Positions 35,118 through 43,685 of a DNA stretch of 64,000 nucleotides are shown here, piece by piece. The notes under the pieces were generated by a model, which was given only the letters and a program-made list of their open reading frames with translations, was not told where the DNA came from and searched no databases. The stretch comes from Paraburkholderia acidisoli (GTDB lineage Bacteria > Pseudomonadota > Gammaproteobacteria > Burkholderiales > Burkholderiaceae). Location of the stretch: positions 496,001 to 560,000 of the forward strand of contig NZ_CP046913.1 of NCBI RefSeq assembly GCF_009789675.1, in the 5' to 3' direction. The position numbers and the translations under genes were made by a program. Positions within the stretch are counted from its first letter, which is position 1. The number at the start of each line of letters is the position of its first letter.

Positions 35118-36476
35118 TCAAGCCATCGCGCTTTGCAGCGTGCGCTTGAATTCGTCGAGCGTGTTGCGAGCTAGCAGGTGGTTGGCGTCGGGAGTACCGG
35201 CGTCGGGCATACCGGCAGCGGGCGTACCGGCAGCGAGTCGGGAATCCACGTTTTCGTGATCGCGCCAATAAGCCGGCAGCGCGGCGAGCGCGCGCGCGAT
35301 CGTCGCCGGTTCGAGATCGTCGAGCTGCGGGCCGAGCGAGCCGTCGCGGCAGAACCAGCCGATCAGACCGTCGGCGCTCGCGAGCACCGGCACGTTGAAG
35401 CGGTACGCCTGCACCAGCACGCCGCTCATGCCGTAGTGCTTGAGATAGCCGAGCCACACGGCGTCGCACGCCGAGAACAGATCGCGCTCCATCGCATCCG
35501 AAACGAACTGGTCGAAGATCACCGGCGCGGGCGTGATGCGCGGCGCGTGCGCGTTGATGAACGCGCGCGTTTCGTCGTCCTGCTGACCGGCGATCACGAG
35601 GCGCGGCGCGTCGTGTCCCGCGCCGAGCTGGATCAGCGCCCGCATCAATTCGCGGATGCCCTTGCGTTCGCCGATCGCGCCATACACGAGCAGATAGCGC
35701 GTGTTCGTGTCGAGTCCCAGCCGCGCGCGCGCTTCCTGCCGATCGGCCGCGGGCGTCTCGGGAAACGGATCGGCGACATAGGCGAGCCTGGCGCCCTGCG
35801 CGGGTTTCGTCGCGGCGTACCAGTCGGGCAGCGTGGGGTCGATCGTGAACAGCGTGCGCAGGCCGCGCACGCGCATGCCACGGCGAAACAGCAGCGATTT
35901 CGCGAGATCGACGACCGGGCGGCGCGGCGTGCGCAAACCCGCGCCCGCGTGATGGAAGGTCATGCCCATCACGATGGCGATCCACGGCGTCTCGCCGAAC
36001 GGCGAGCCGAGCGGCGCGAGCGTGTAGAAGAAGTAATCGGCGTAGGGCGCCACCACGAGCCGCACGGGCATCGTGCGTTGCACTTCGACGAGCGCGCGCG
36101 CGTAGAAGTCGCGAAAGCGCATGTAGACGCTGGCCGCGTAGAGCACGCCGCGCGGCACCGTGTGCAGGTCGAGCAGCACGAGACGCAGGTCGGGGCGGGC
36201 CTCGCGCACGATGCGCTGCGCGAGCGGATGCTGCGCGTACCCGGCGTCCGTGATGACGAGGCAGCGGTGGCCCGCTTCCACGCAGGCCTGCGCGATCCAC
36301 TCCACGTAACGCCAGCGATGGCCCGTGAAATTCGGCTCGATGATCGCGATCCAGTCGTCGCTCGCCTGCGCGCGCGTGGCGCTCGTCTGCCCGGCATCGC
36401 CGGGATCGGTCAGGCCGGTGCTGTCGGGAGCGTTGGGGTCGGCACGGCGGTAGGTGGCGATCGACGCGGATTCCAT
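35118..36476 (-). CDS. Glycosyltransferase (GT-B fold) in the EPS locus
   Basis: The 452-residue protein has an extra N-terminal 40 residues, then DDWIAIIEPNFTGHRWRYVEWIAQACVEAGH, a GT-B-like first Rossmann half. YLLVYGAIGERKGIRELMRAL follows in the second half, and CDAVWLGYLKHYGMSGVLVQAYRFNVPVLAS is in the place of the usual donor-binding helix. This is a remote GT4-like arrangement. Near the C-terminus a 5-residue repeat (AAGTP AAGMP DAGTP DAN) is encoded by a 15-bp tandem repeat, suggesting replication slippage inside the gene. Sugar specificity is unknown. It is divergent from the flippase gene. Confidence 0.8.
   Translation of the reverse strand: MESASIATYRRADPNAPDSTGLTDPGDAGQTSATRAQASDDWIAIIEPNFTGHRWRYVEWIAQACVEAGHRCLVITDAGYAQHPLAQRIVREARPDLRLVLLDLHTVPRGVLYAASVYMRFRDFYARALVEVQRTMPVRLVVAPYADYFFYTLAPLGSPFGETPWIAIVMGMTFHHAGAGLRTPRRPVVDLAKSLLFRRGMRVRGLRTLFTIDPTLPDWYAATKPAQGARLAYVADPFPETPAADRQEARARLGLDTNTRYLLVYGAIGERKGIRELMRALIQLGAGHDAPRLVIAGQQDDETRAFINAHAPRITPAPVIFDQFVSDAMERDLFSACDAVWLGYLKHYGMSGVLVQAYRFNVPVLASADGLIGWFCRDGSLGPQLDDLEPATIARALAALPAYWRDHENVDSRLAAGTPAAGMPDAGTPDANHLLARNTLDEFKRTLQSAMA
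35185..35237. repeat. 15-bp tandem repeat within a glycosyltransferase gene
   Basis: Three and a half units of about GCGTCGGGMRTACCG (35185-35199, 35200-35214, 35215-35229 and a partial copy). Being a multiple of three, copy-number changes would keep the reading frame and vary the protein tail. Confidence 0.8.
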
Positions 36477-36780
36477 GCAGGTAGCCTGACGAAGGACGTT
36501 CCGAGCACATTAGCAGCGCCAACCGTAAGACAAGCGACAAATTGCGGTGCCGGATGGCCGATTTTGCCTGGCCTCGCCCGAGCCGCGCGCGTGGCGTATG
36601 CGGCGGTGCAGTATCGTCCGATTCCGCCTGGTAGATGGCGCTTGAGCGCATGCGCCGCGCGGTAACGTCCACCCTGCGCGCTTAAAAAAGCGCGGCGTGG
36701 GCTGGCGCGTGCCGCTTGTACGTACGAAGCGCGTGAGCCATGTCGTAGATGTGGAAAGTTGCAATGACAGGAGGTGAGTT
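36477..36780. other. Divergent intergenic region, glycosyltransferase / flippase
   Basis: 304 bp holding the 5' ends of both genes. Near the right end the transcript carries an almost perfect Shine-Dalgarno. I saw no clear promoter, palindrome or small gene. Confidence 0.4.
36769..36777 (+). promoter_or_regulatory. Strong Shine-Dalgarno deciding a TTG start for the flippase
   Basis: AGGAGGTGA is a nine-base match to the anti-SD. Its AGGAGG core ends 6 nt before TTG at 36781 but 15 nt before the in-frame ATG at 36790, so TTG is the better start. Confidence 0.65.
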
Positions 36781-38058
36781 TTGCGCGCGATGCGGCTCCC
36801 GGCGTGGCCGGTGAAGGCGGGGTTCGGTCCCGGCGCGGCCACGTGGGTGCTGCTGCAGCAGGTGTGCGTGCGCGGTCTCGTGGCCGTCAAATTTCTCGTG
36901 ATCGGGCGCATTCTCGGTCCCTCGGCGATCGGGCTCGCGAGCGTCGCGCTGCTCGCCGTCGCCATTGCCGAGGCGCTCTCCGACACCGGTCTCGCGCAAG
37001 CCGTGATTCAGGGCCCCGTGCCGCCCACGCGCGATCAAACGGGCGCCGTCTGGACCACGCTCGCCACGCGCGGCTTGCTGATTGCGTTGCTGCTGGTCGC
37101 CTGCGCGCCGCTCATGGACGCGCAGTTTCATCTGGGCGGCGCGCTCGCGCTCGTGCAGATCGCCGCATTGCTGCCGCTGTTGCGCGGCCTCGCTTCGCCC
37201 GCGTATTTCATCGCGCAACGCGAGCGGCATTTTCAGCACATCGCGGCGCTCGAAATCTCGGCGGGCGCGATCGACTGCATCATCGGCATCGGGCTCGCGC
37301 TCGCGGGCATGGGACCGTATTCGCTGCTGATCGGCATGATGATCGGCGAGGCGTTCAAGAGCGTGCTCACGTGGACCACGCTCGCGCCGCGGCCGCCCAT
37401 CCGGCTGCGCTGGTCCGGTATCGGCCATTACGTGGGCTTCAGCCGCTGGATCTGGGCCAGCAGCGTGATCATTCTGATTACTAACCAGTTCGACAAGGTC
37501 GTGGTCGGCAAGCTGCTCGGGCCGACGCAACTGGGTGCGTGGCAGATGTCGTCGAAACTCGCGCAGATGCTGCTCGCCGACGCCGCGCTCGCCATGTCGC
37601 AATACCTCTTCCCGACTTTCGCCGCGCATCATCGCGGCGGCGCGCACGCGGCCGCGCGGCTGTTTCGCCTCTATCTCGGCGTGGCCGCGCTCGGGCTCGC
37701 GGCCGTGGTGATCCTGCTGCGCTTCGCCGCGGAGCCGCTGTTCTCGATCGTGCTCGGCGCCGCGTGGCTGCCGGCCGTGCCGCTGTTTCGCATCTTCGTC
37801 ATCAACATGGCGATCAGCGCGTTGAACTCGGTGCTCGCGTCGTATCTGCGTGCCGTGGGCGATGCGCGCGCGGTGACCGTCGCCTCGCTGATCCAGGTGG
37901 GCGCGCTGATCGTGAGCGTGCCGCCCGCGACGCACTTCTACGGCGTGACGGGCATTGCCTGGTCGATGACGTTCGGGCTCGCCACCGGTGCGGCATGGAT
38001 GCTGTGGCGCGTGTCGCGGCACGGCGCGGCGCACGCGCCCGCGGAGACGGTGGAGTGA
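36781..38058 (+). CDS. Wzx-type lipopolysaccharide/EPS flippase
   Basis: The 425-residue protein is an integral membrane protein of the MATE/Wzx-like (MOP) superfamily with about twelve to fourteen segments. RFLGP-like ILGPSAIGLASVALLAVAIAEALSDTGLAQAVIQ near residues 40-80 recalls the colanic acid exporter WzxC, and FDKVVVGKLLGPTQLGAWQMSSKLAQ follows in the middle. It turns undecaprenyl-linked repeat units to the periplasmic side for polymerisation. Start is a TTG favoured by the strong Shine-Dalgarno; ATG at 36790 would drop three residues. A 9-bp tandem repeat lies right behind the stop codon. Confidence 0.9.
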   Translation: MRAMRLPAWPVKAGFGPGAATWVLLQQVCVRGLVAVKFLVIGRILGPSAIGLASVALLAVAIAEALSDTGLAQAVIQGPVPPTRDQTGAVWTTLATRGLLIALLLVACAPLMDAQFHLGGALALVQIAALLPLLRGLASPAYFIAQRERHFQHIAALEISAGAIDCIIGIGLALAGMGPYSLLIGMMIGEAFKSVLTWTTLAPRPPIRLRWSGIGHYVGFSRWIWASSVIILITNQFDKVVVGKLLGPTQLGAWQMSSKLAQMLLADAALAMSQYLFPTFAAHHRGGAHAAARLFRLYLGVAALGLAAVVILLRFAAEPLFSIVLGAAWLPAVPLFRIFVINMAISALNSVLASYLRAVGDARAVTVASLIQVGALIVSVPPATHFYGVTGIAWSMTFGLATGAAWMLWRVSRHGAAHAPAETVE

Positions 38059-38062
38059 GTTC

Positions 38063-38096
38063 GCGTGAGTTGCGTGAGTTGCGTGAGTTGCGTGAA
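38063..38096. repeat. 9-bp tandem repeat behind the flippase gene
   Basis: Three perfect copies of GCGTGAGTT plus a partial fourth, beginning 5 bp after the flippase stop codon. Confidence 0.85.
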
Positions 38097-38329
38097 TCCG
38101 GCCGGTGGCGAGCGCTGTGCGCGGTGCCGCACCGAGCCGCACCGTGTGCATCACGCGGCATTCATCAAACCCCGGTAAACAAGGGCTGAACGCGTTGCGG
38201 GCGTGGTGCCCGCAGCGGAATTCAGTCGTTGCCTAGACCGTTTCGGACAACCTGAAGCGGTCCCCACATGACGCGCGCGACCCGCGTGCTAATCTCGATT
38301 CATCGTTCTGCATGGACGAGGAGAAACCG

Positions 38330-39256
38330 ATGACCCCGCTCGCCACCGATGATCTCCCGTCATCCGCCACGGACGCCGCGCGCTTGCGCGTGGCCGTGGT
38401 GATCGCCACGAAAGGGCGCGCCGCCGCCACGGGTTGGGCCGTGCGCCTGCTCGCGCGGCAAACGCAGCGCCCCGATCAGGTTCTGCTCTCCGCCACCTGC
38501 AAGGCGGACCTCGGTCCGTACGACGCCGAAGGCCTGCGTGTGGACGTGATCTTCGGCAGCGCGGGGTCGAGCATCCAACGCAATCGCGCGCTCGACGCGC
38601 TCGCGCCCGGCATCGACATCGTCATTTTTCTCGACGACGACTTCGCGCCTGAACGTCATTGGGTCCAGCAATGCGCGGCGCTGTTCGCGAGCCAGCCGTC
38701 GCTGGTGGGCGTGTCGGGGCGCACGCTGCGCGACGGCGCGACGGGCAAGCCGGTGGTGTGGGAAGACGCGCTCGCGCTCGTCGACGGCGCGCAGGACGAA
38801 GCATTGCAACGCCCGCCACTGCGCCCGTGCGTGGAACTGTACGGCTGCAACATGGCGTGCCGCGCACAGGCCATCGACGGCTTGCGCTTCGACGAACGGC
38901 TCGTGCTCTACGGCTGGCTCGAAGATAAAGACTTTTCGCGGCGCCTCTCGCGCAGCGGCGGTCTGGCGTATTGCGACTGGCTGATCGGCGTGCATCTCGG
39001 CCTGCAGGGCGGGCGCGTCTCGGGCCGCCGCTTCGGCTACTCGCAGGTCGTCAACGCGATGTATCTGTGCCGCAAGGGCGTGATGTCGCGAAAGGAAGCC
39101 GCGAGCAATATCGTGCGCGCGATCGGCATGAACTGCGTGAAGTCGGTGCGCCCGGAAGCGCACCTCGACCGGCGCGGCCGCCTGATCGGCAACGTGATCG
39201 GCATCGCCGAAATGTGCATGGGCTCGGTGAAGCCCGAGCGCGCCTTGCTCCTGTGA
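38330..39256 (+). CDS. Glycosyltransferase family 2 (EPS locus)
   Basis: The 308-residue protein has the GT-A signature of family 2: RVAVVIATKGRAAATGWAVRLLARQTQRP at the start, then VDVIFGSAGSSIQRNRALD and the DXD-like IDIVIFLDDDFAPERHW (Asp cluster near residue 100). It should transfer a sugar from a nucleotide donor to the repeat unit or a side chain. The ATG at 38330 is favoured because GAGGAGAAACCG precedes it; the ATG at 38312 lacks a site. It is the last EPS gene before aroG and is convergent with it. Substrate unknown. Confidence 0.88.
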   Translation: MTPLATDDLPSSATDAARLRVAVVIATKGRAAATGWAVRLLARQTQRPDQVLLSATCKADLGPYDAEGLRVDVIFGSAGSSIQRNRALDALAPGIDIVIFLDDDFAPERHWVQQCAALFASQPSLVGVSGRTLRDGATGKPVVWEDALALVDGAQDEALQRPPLRPCVELYGCNMACRAQAIDGLRFDERLVLYGWLEDKDFSRRLSRSGGLAYCDWLIGVHLGLQGGRVSGRRFGYSQVVNAMYLCRKGVMSRKEAASNIVRAIGMNCVKSVRPEAHLDRRGRLIGNVIGIAEMCMGSVKPERALLL

Positions 39257-39262
39257 CGGTGC

Positions 39263-39276
39263 ACGGGCGCGCCCGT
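39263..39276. terminator. Small palindrome between GT2 gene and aroG
   Basis: ACGGGCGCGCCCGT is a perfect 14-bp palindrome in the 40-bp gap between two convergent genes. It is short and has no T-run, so it is only a weak terminator candidate. Confidence 0.3.
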
Positions 39277-39296
39277 TGTTGCCGCGCCTCGAGTCG

Positions 39297-40370
39297 TTAG
39301 TTGCCGCTGCCGCGCGCGACGCGGCGCTGCTTGACGCTTTCGGCGAGACCTTCGAGCACGTTCACGCTCTCGTCCCAGCCGATGCACGCGTCGGTGATGC
39401 TCTGGCCGTAGGTGAGTTCGCAGCCTTCCTTCAGGTCCTGGCGGCCCGCCACGAGATGCGACTCCACCATCACGCCCACAATACGCTCGTCGCCCGCCGC
39501 GATCTGGCGGCCGATGTCGGCGCACACGGGAATCTGGTTCTCGTGCTTCTTCGAACTGTTCGCGTGGCTCGCGTCGATCATGAGGCGCGCGGCGAGACCC
39601 GCCTTGCCGATGTCGGCGCACGCGGCGTTCACGCTTTCGGCGTCGTAGTTCGGCGCCTTGCCGCCGCGCAGGATCACGTGGCAGTCCTCGTTACCGGCCG
39701 TGGAGACGATGGCCGAATGGCCGCCCTTGGTGACCGAGAGGAAATGGTGCGGCTGCGAGGCGGCCTTGATCGCGTCCACGGCGATCTTCACGTTGCCGTC
39801 CGTGCCGTTCTTGAAACCGACCGGGCACGACAGGCCCGAAGCCAGTTCGCGGTGCACCTGCGACTCGGTCGTGCGCGCACCGATCGCGCCCCACGAAACC
39901 AGATCGGCGATGTACTGCGGGCTGATCATGTCGAGGTATTCGGTGCCCGCGGGCAGACCCAGTTCGTTGATCGAGACGAGCAGTTCGCGCGCGGTGCGCA
40001 GGCCGTCGTTGATCTTGAAGCTGTTGTCCATGTACGGGTCGTTGATGAGCCCCTTCCAGCCCACGGTGGTGCGCGGCTTTTCGAAGTACACGCGCATCAC
40101 GATCTCGAGTTCGTTCTTGAAGCGCTTGCGTTGCTCGACGAGGCGATTCGCGTATTCGATGGCGGCCTTGGTGTCGTGAATCGAGCACGGCCCGACGATC
40201 ACGATCAGGCGGTCGTCCATGCCGTGCAGGATGCGGTGCATGGCGCGGCGCGACTCGAAGATCAGCGTGGAAGCGGCTTCCGAGCACGGGAATTCGCGGA
40301 TCAGGTGAGCGGGCGGCGTGAGTTCCTTGAGTTCGCGAATGCGGACATCGTCGGTGTTGTGCGGGGGCAT
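39297..40370 (-). CDS. aroG: 3-deoxy-7-phosphoheptulonate (DAHP) synthase
   Basis: DAHP synthase condenses phosphoenolpyruvate with erythrose 4-phosphate, the first committed step to Phe, Tyr, Trp and chorismate. The 357-residue product is a class I AroF/G/H-type enzyme: GPCSIHD for phosphate binding, KPRTTVGWKGLINDP, GAIGARTTESQVHRELASGLSCPVGFKNGTDG (read in blocks), and DASHANSSKKH with the metal-binding His. The ATG at 40370 is preceded by AGGAGAACAACC. A 270-nt leader carries an aromatic-rich leader peptide and an attenuator hairpin. Expression should therefore fall when aromatic aminoacyl-tRNAs are plentiful. Which amino acid also inhibits the enzyme allosterically cannot be read safely. 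Confidence 0.96.
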   Translation of the reverse strand: MPPHNTDDVRIRELKELTPPAHLIREFPCSEAASTLIFESRRAMHRILHGMDDRLIVIVGPCSIHDTKAAIEYANRLVEQRKRFKNELEIVMRVYFEKPRTTVGWKGLINDPYMDNSFKINDGLRTARELLVSINELGLPAGTEYLDMISPQYIADLVSWGAIGARTTESQVHRELASGLSCPVGFKNGTDGNVKIAVDAIKAASQPHHFLSVTKGGHSAIVSTAGNEDCHVILRGGKAPNYDAESVNAACADIGKAGLAARLMIDASHANSSKKHENQIPVCADIGRQIAAGDERIVGVMVESHLVAGRQDLKEGCELTYGQSITDACIGWDESVNVLEGLAESVKQRRVARGSGN

Positions 40371-40444
40371 GGTTGTTCTCCTGATCCGGTGCTTGGCGTG
40401 CGTTCGGTGTTGCGTTGGCTTGCGTCGCGATAAAACGTTGGGCG

Positions 40445-40477
40445 AAAAAAAACCGCCAGGCTGGGCTGGCGGTTTTT
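40445..40477 (-). terminator. Attenuator (leader terminator) of aroG
   Basis: On the minus strand CCGCCAG and CTGGCGG pair around a 6-nt loop (extended by A-T pairs) and are followed by eight U. It stands about 30 nt behind the leader-peptide stop and about 75 nt before the aroG start, so it would stop transcription before the gene. Its 5' arm CCGCCAGC (40465-40472) is perfectly complementary to GCTGGCGG inside the leader-peptide coding region (40519-40526), giving an 8-bp antiterminator that excludes the terminator. Confidence 0.85.
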
Positions 40478-40504
40478 CGTGTATTCGGGTTCCTGCGCGT
40501 ACTA

Positions 40505-40573
40505 TCAACCCTCTCGATCCGCCAGCGGTCTGAGATACCAAAAAAAGTAAAAATAAAACTGGCTGGCGAACAT
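40505..40573 (-). CDS. Aromatic-rich leader peptide of aroG
   Basis: A 22-codon ORF reads MFASQ, then FYFYFFWY (four Phe, three Tyr, one Trp in a row), then LRPLADREG and TGA. Such a run is the hallmark of amino-acid attenuation leaders (compare pheA and trp leaders). Here all three end products of the aromatic pathway are represented. Stalling in the aromatic run would leave the downstream GCTGGCGG segment free to form the antiterminator. Translation to the stop codon would cover it and let the terminator form. No good Shine-Dalgarno is visible before the ATG (CACACCGTC), which is the one weak point. Confidence 0.85.
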   Translation of the reverse strand: MFASQFYFYFFWYLRPLADREG

Positions 40574-40642
40574 GACGGTGTGCGTTGTTTGTGCGGTCGC
40601 TAGTGCGTTTGCGCTTGCGTACGTCGAAAAGGGTGATTGCCT

Positions 40643-40671
40643 TTATAACCCGGCACGCTTCACGCTGACAA
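40643..40671 (-). promoter_or_regulatory. Sigma-70 promoter of the aroG leader
   Basis: On the minus strand TTGTCA and TTATAA are separated by exactly 17 nt. Transcription would start near 40636, about 63 nt ahead of the leader-peptide ATG. This fits the attenuator model. Confidence 0.75.
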
Positions 40672-40788
40672 GCGTGGCGGCGTGAAAAAGCGGAACATCC
40701 GCGCAAATTCCGCAACTCATGCAAAAAAATAGCGCAACGGTGCGGGAATTCCGCATCGTCGCGCATCGGGGGCGGATCACCGCCGCAT

Positions 40789-41793
40789 TCAGGCGGCGGC
40801 TTGCTGGCTGCCTACCGTCACGCCGTTGACCACCGGTTCGTCGCGGGCGGCGCGGCGGCGCAGGAGGTGCCGCAGGCGAATCACGCGTTTTTCGACCAGT
40901 TCGTAGGAGACCCACGAGAGCGCGAACGAGGTACCCAGCAGCGCGGCCAGGTAGGTGGCGGGATGCGCGGGCGACTCGCGAAAGCCCATCACCTGAAACG
41001 CCCAGATGAGCGCGAAGTGGTTGAGGAACATGCCGTAGCTCAGGTTGCCGGCCAGTTCGTCGATGCGGCCGAACTTCGTTTTCGTGAGCGCGGTCACGAC
41101 CGGAAAACCGATCACGACGCCGATCAACACGTCGAAAACGGAGTCGGCGGGGCGGGCGAGCGAGGCGACGGCCGCCAGCGCGACCGCGCCATAGGTCGCG
41201 CGCAGCAACCACGGGTGATCGCGCGTGCGCAGCAGACTGCCCATGAGGAATACGAACAGCGTGCCGGGCAGCATGCGATAGCCCCACGTGTCGGGCGTGA
41301 CGAGATGAAAATACGGCAGCACGAAGAACAGCAGCGAGAGCACCAGCGCGAGCACGCGGGCGCGAAACACGATGATGAATGGAATCGCCAGATAGAACTG
41401 CGCCTCGAGCCCGAGCGACCACGCCTGCGGGATCGTCTGCGCGTGCGGGAAGAAGTGGAAGAAGTTGAGCGGCACCATCGTCATGTTGAGGGCCGCTGTC
41501 CACGGCGTGATCTCCGCAAGAAACCACGACTGCGGATGAAACCGGAAGATCAGCACGAGCGAGATCGCGCTGTAGAACAGGAACTGCGGAAAGAGCCGCA
41601 TGACCCGGTCGAGATAGAACGGCAGGAGCTGATCGAGGCTCGCATAGTGACGCTCGATGAGCGCCGTCATGACGTAGCCGCTCAGCAGGAAAAACGACGC
41701 CACGGCGATCACGCCGGGATTGTGGCCGTGATAGTTCACGCCGATGTGCGACAGCATGACGGCAACAGCAAGCAGCAGCCGGTAAGTGCCCAT
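40789..41793 (-). CDS. Acyltransferase family 3 (OafA/YrhL type), beyond aroG
   Basis: The 334-residue membrane protein starts at MGTYRLLLAVAVMLSHIGVNYHGHNPG, where the His in the first membrane segment and FFLLSGYVMTALIERHY are family markers. WSLGLEAQFYLAIPFII is the conserved third element. About ten membrane segments follow. It would acylate a sugar in the cytoplasmic membrane. It is a distant relative of the enzyme at 33849-35054. Whether it acts on the EPS, on lipid A or on another glycan is unknown. The upstream reading to 41919 lacks family features. ATG at 41793 follows GGGGACAAAA. Confidence 0.88.
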   Translation of the reverse strand: MGTYRLLLAVAVMLSHIGVNYHGHNPGVIAVASFFLLSGYVMTALIERHYASLDQLLPFYLDRVMRLFPQFLFYSAISLVLIFRFHPQSWFLAEITPWTAALNMTMVPLNFFHFFPHAQTIPQAWSLGLEAQFYLAIPFIIVFRARVLALVLSLLFFVLPYFHLVTPDTWGYRMLPGTLFVFLMGSLLRTRDHPWLLRATYGAVALAAVASLARPADSVFDVLIGVVIGFPVVTALTKTKFGRIDELAGNLSYGMFLNHFALIWAFQVMGFRESPAHPATYLAALLGTSFALSWVSYELVEKRVIRLRHLLRRRAARDEPVVNGVTVGSQQAAA

Positions 41794-42141
41794 TTTTGTC
41801 CCCGATGGGTGTTGTTGTTCGTTGGCCTTTGGCCAGATATTTCCAAACGAATGGCGCGATGGTAACCGGCCAGATCTCGCCGCAAAGTGCGACTTGTGCG
41901 CGAGCGTGCGCTCGTCCACTCAGCGTGTCTGGTGTCTGAAAGGAATGGCCCGCGTAGGCTTGCGCGGAGCGCGGCGCGGCGGAGGGGAACCGTGCGGTGG
42001 GCCGCACGCCACGTCACGTCGCATGGCAGGGCACAAAGAAAATCGGCCGTGAACCGTCTTGCGACGAATCACGGCCGACCTGGGATGCAGCGAGGAGCGG
42101 GGCGCGCCTGGCGTTGAGTGCTGGCGTCCGGCGTGGGTGTT
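41794..42141. other. Intergenic region tldD / acyltransferase
   Basis: 348 bp. The right part holds the tldD terminator (42037-42079). The left part must hold the acyltransferase promoter. I could not point to a clear -35/-10 pair, and no small gene is evident. Confidence 0.4.
42037..42079 (-). terminator. Terminator of tldD
   Basis: On the minus strand TCGGCCGTGA pairs with TCACGGCCGA over a 16-nt loop and is followed by TTTTCTTT. It begins about 63 bp behind the tldD stop. Confidence 0.75.
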
Positions 42142-43608
42142 TTAGACCGTGCCGCCCACCGTCATGCGGTCGATACGCAACGTGGGCTGACCCACGCCCA
42201 CGGGCACGCTCTGGCCTTCCTTGCCGCACACGCCCACGCCCGAGTCGAGCTTCATGTCGTTGCCGATCATGCTCACGTACTTGAGCGATTCCGGGCCGCT
42301 GCCGATCAGCGTCGCGCCCTTCACCGGGTAGGTGATCTTGCCGTTTTCGATCATGTACGCCTCGGAGGCCGAGAACACGAACTTGCCGTTCGTGATGTCG
42401 ACCTGGCCGCCGCCGAAGTTCACGGCGTAGAGGCCGTTCTTCACCGAGCCGATGATCTCCTGCGGGTCTTTGTCGCCGTTGAGCATGTAGGTGTTGGTCA
42501 TGCGCGGCATGGGCAGCGCGGCGTACGACTCGCGGCGCGCGTTGCCGGTGACCGGCATCTTCATGAGACGCGCGTTGAGCGAGTCCTGAATGTAACCCTT
42601 CAGAATGCCGTCCTCGATCAGCGTGGTGCACTGCGTCGGGTTGCCTTCGTCGTCGATATTGAGCGAGCCGCGGCGGTTCGGCAGCGTGCCGTCGTCGACC
42701 ACCGTCACGCCCTTGGCCGCGACCTGTTCGCCGATCCGGCCCGCGAACGCCGACGAGCCCTTGCGGTTGAAGTCGCCTTCGAGACCGTGGCCGATGGCTT
42801 CGTGCAGCAGCACGCCGGGCCAGCCCGGTCCGAGCACGACCGTCATCGCGCCGGCCGGCGCGGGACGCGCTTCGAGATTCACGAGCGCGGCGTGCACGGC
42901 GTCATCCACGTACTTGCTGAGCACGTCGTCGCTGAAATAGGCGTAGTCGAAGCGACCGCCGCCGCCGCCGTTGCCGATCTCGCGGCGGCCGTTCTGTTCG
43001 GCGATCACCGTGACGGACACGCGCACGAGCGGGCGGATGTCGGCGGCGAGCGCGCCGTCGCTGCGCGCCACCAGCACGACGTCGTACTCGCCGGCGAGCG
43101 CGGCCATGACCTGCGTGATGCGCGGATCGCGCCCGCGCGCCATCTGCTCGACGCGTTCGAGCAGCTTCACTTTTTCCGTGGCGTCGAGCGACGAAAGCGG
43201 ATCGGACGGCAGATAGAGATCGCGGCCCGTCACGCCCGTGAGCGACTTCGCGACCTGGATCTTCTGCTTGCCGCCGCCCGCCCTGGCGATCGAGCGCGTG
43301 GCGATGGCCGCCTGGCGGATCGCTTCGGGCGAGAGGTCGTCCGAGTAGGCGAATGCGGTGCGCTCGCCCGAGACGGCGCGCACGCCCACGCCCTGGTCGA
43401 TGCTGAAGCTGCCCGACTTGACGATGCCTTCTTCGAGACTCCACGCCTCGCTGCGCGTGGTCTGGAAGTAGAGGTCGGCGTAGTCGACGCGATGCGTGAA
43501 GATCTCGCCGAGCGTGCGCGTGAGCACTGCTTCGTCGAGGCCGTAGGGCGTAAGGAGCAGGTCCTTCGCGGTCGCCAGATTGCGGATGCCGGGTTCGATG
43601 ATGTTCAT
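42142..43608 (-). CDS. tldD: Metalloprotease TldD
   Basis: TldD, with TldE/PmbA, forms a heterodimeric zinc protease that trims unfolded peptides and matures microcin-type peptides. The 488-residue protein has length and motifs of the family: [18 protein letters not shown] with the HExxxH zinc site, [32 protein letters not shown], and [23 protein letters not shown] near the end. It lies downstream of the nitrilase and yhdP genes on the same strand, as in many Burkholderiaceae. No pmbA is in the window. Confidence 0.95.
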   Translation of the reverse strand: MNIIEPGIRNLATAKDLLLTPYGLDEAVLTRTLGEIFTHRVDYADLYFQTTRSEAWSLEEGIVKSGSFSIDQGVGVRAVSGERTAFAYSDDLSPEAIRQAAIATRSIARAGGGKQKIQVAKSLTGVTGRDLYLPSDPLSSLDATEKVKLLERVEQMARGRDPRITQVMAALAGEYDVVLVARSDGALAADIRPLVRVSVTVIAEQNGRREIGNGGGGGRFDYAYFSDDVLSKYVDDAVHAALVNLEARPAPAGAMTVVLGPGWPGVLLHEAIGHGLEGDFNRKGSSAFAGRIGEQVAAKGVTVVDDGTLPNRRGSLNIDDEGNPTQCTTLIEDGILKGYIQDSLNARLMKMPVTGNARRESYAALPMPRMTNTYMLNGDKDPQEIIGSVKNGLYAVNFGGGQVDITNGKFVFSASEAYMIENGKITYPVKGATLIGSGPESLKYVSMIGNDMKLDSGVGVCGKEGQSVPVGVGQPTLRIDRMTVGGTV

Positions 43609-43685
43609 GCGCTTGGGGTGAAAGCTAACGATGAGTCTGTGAAGGGAGATTCGGGCGCGTCACTGCGAAATCAAGGCCCGTAATC

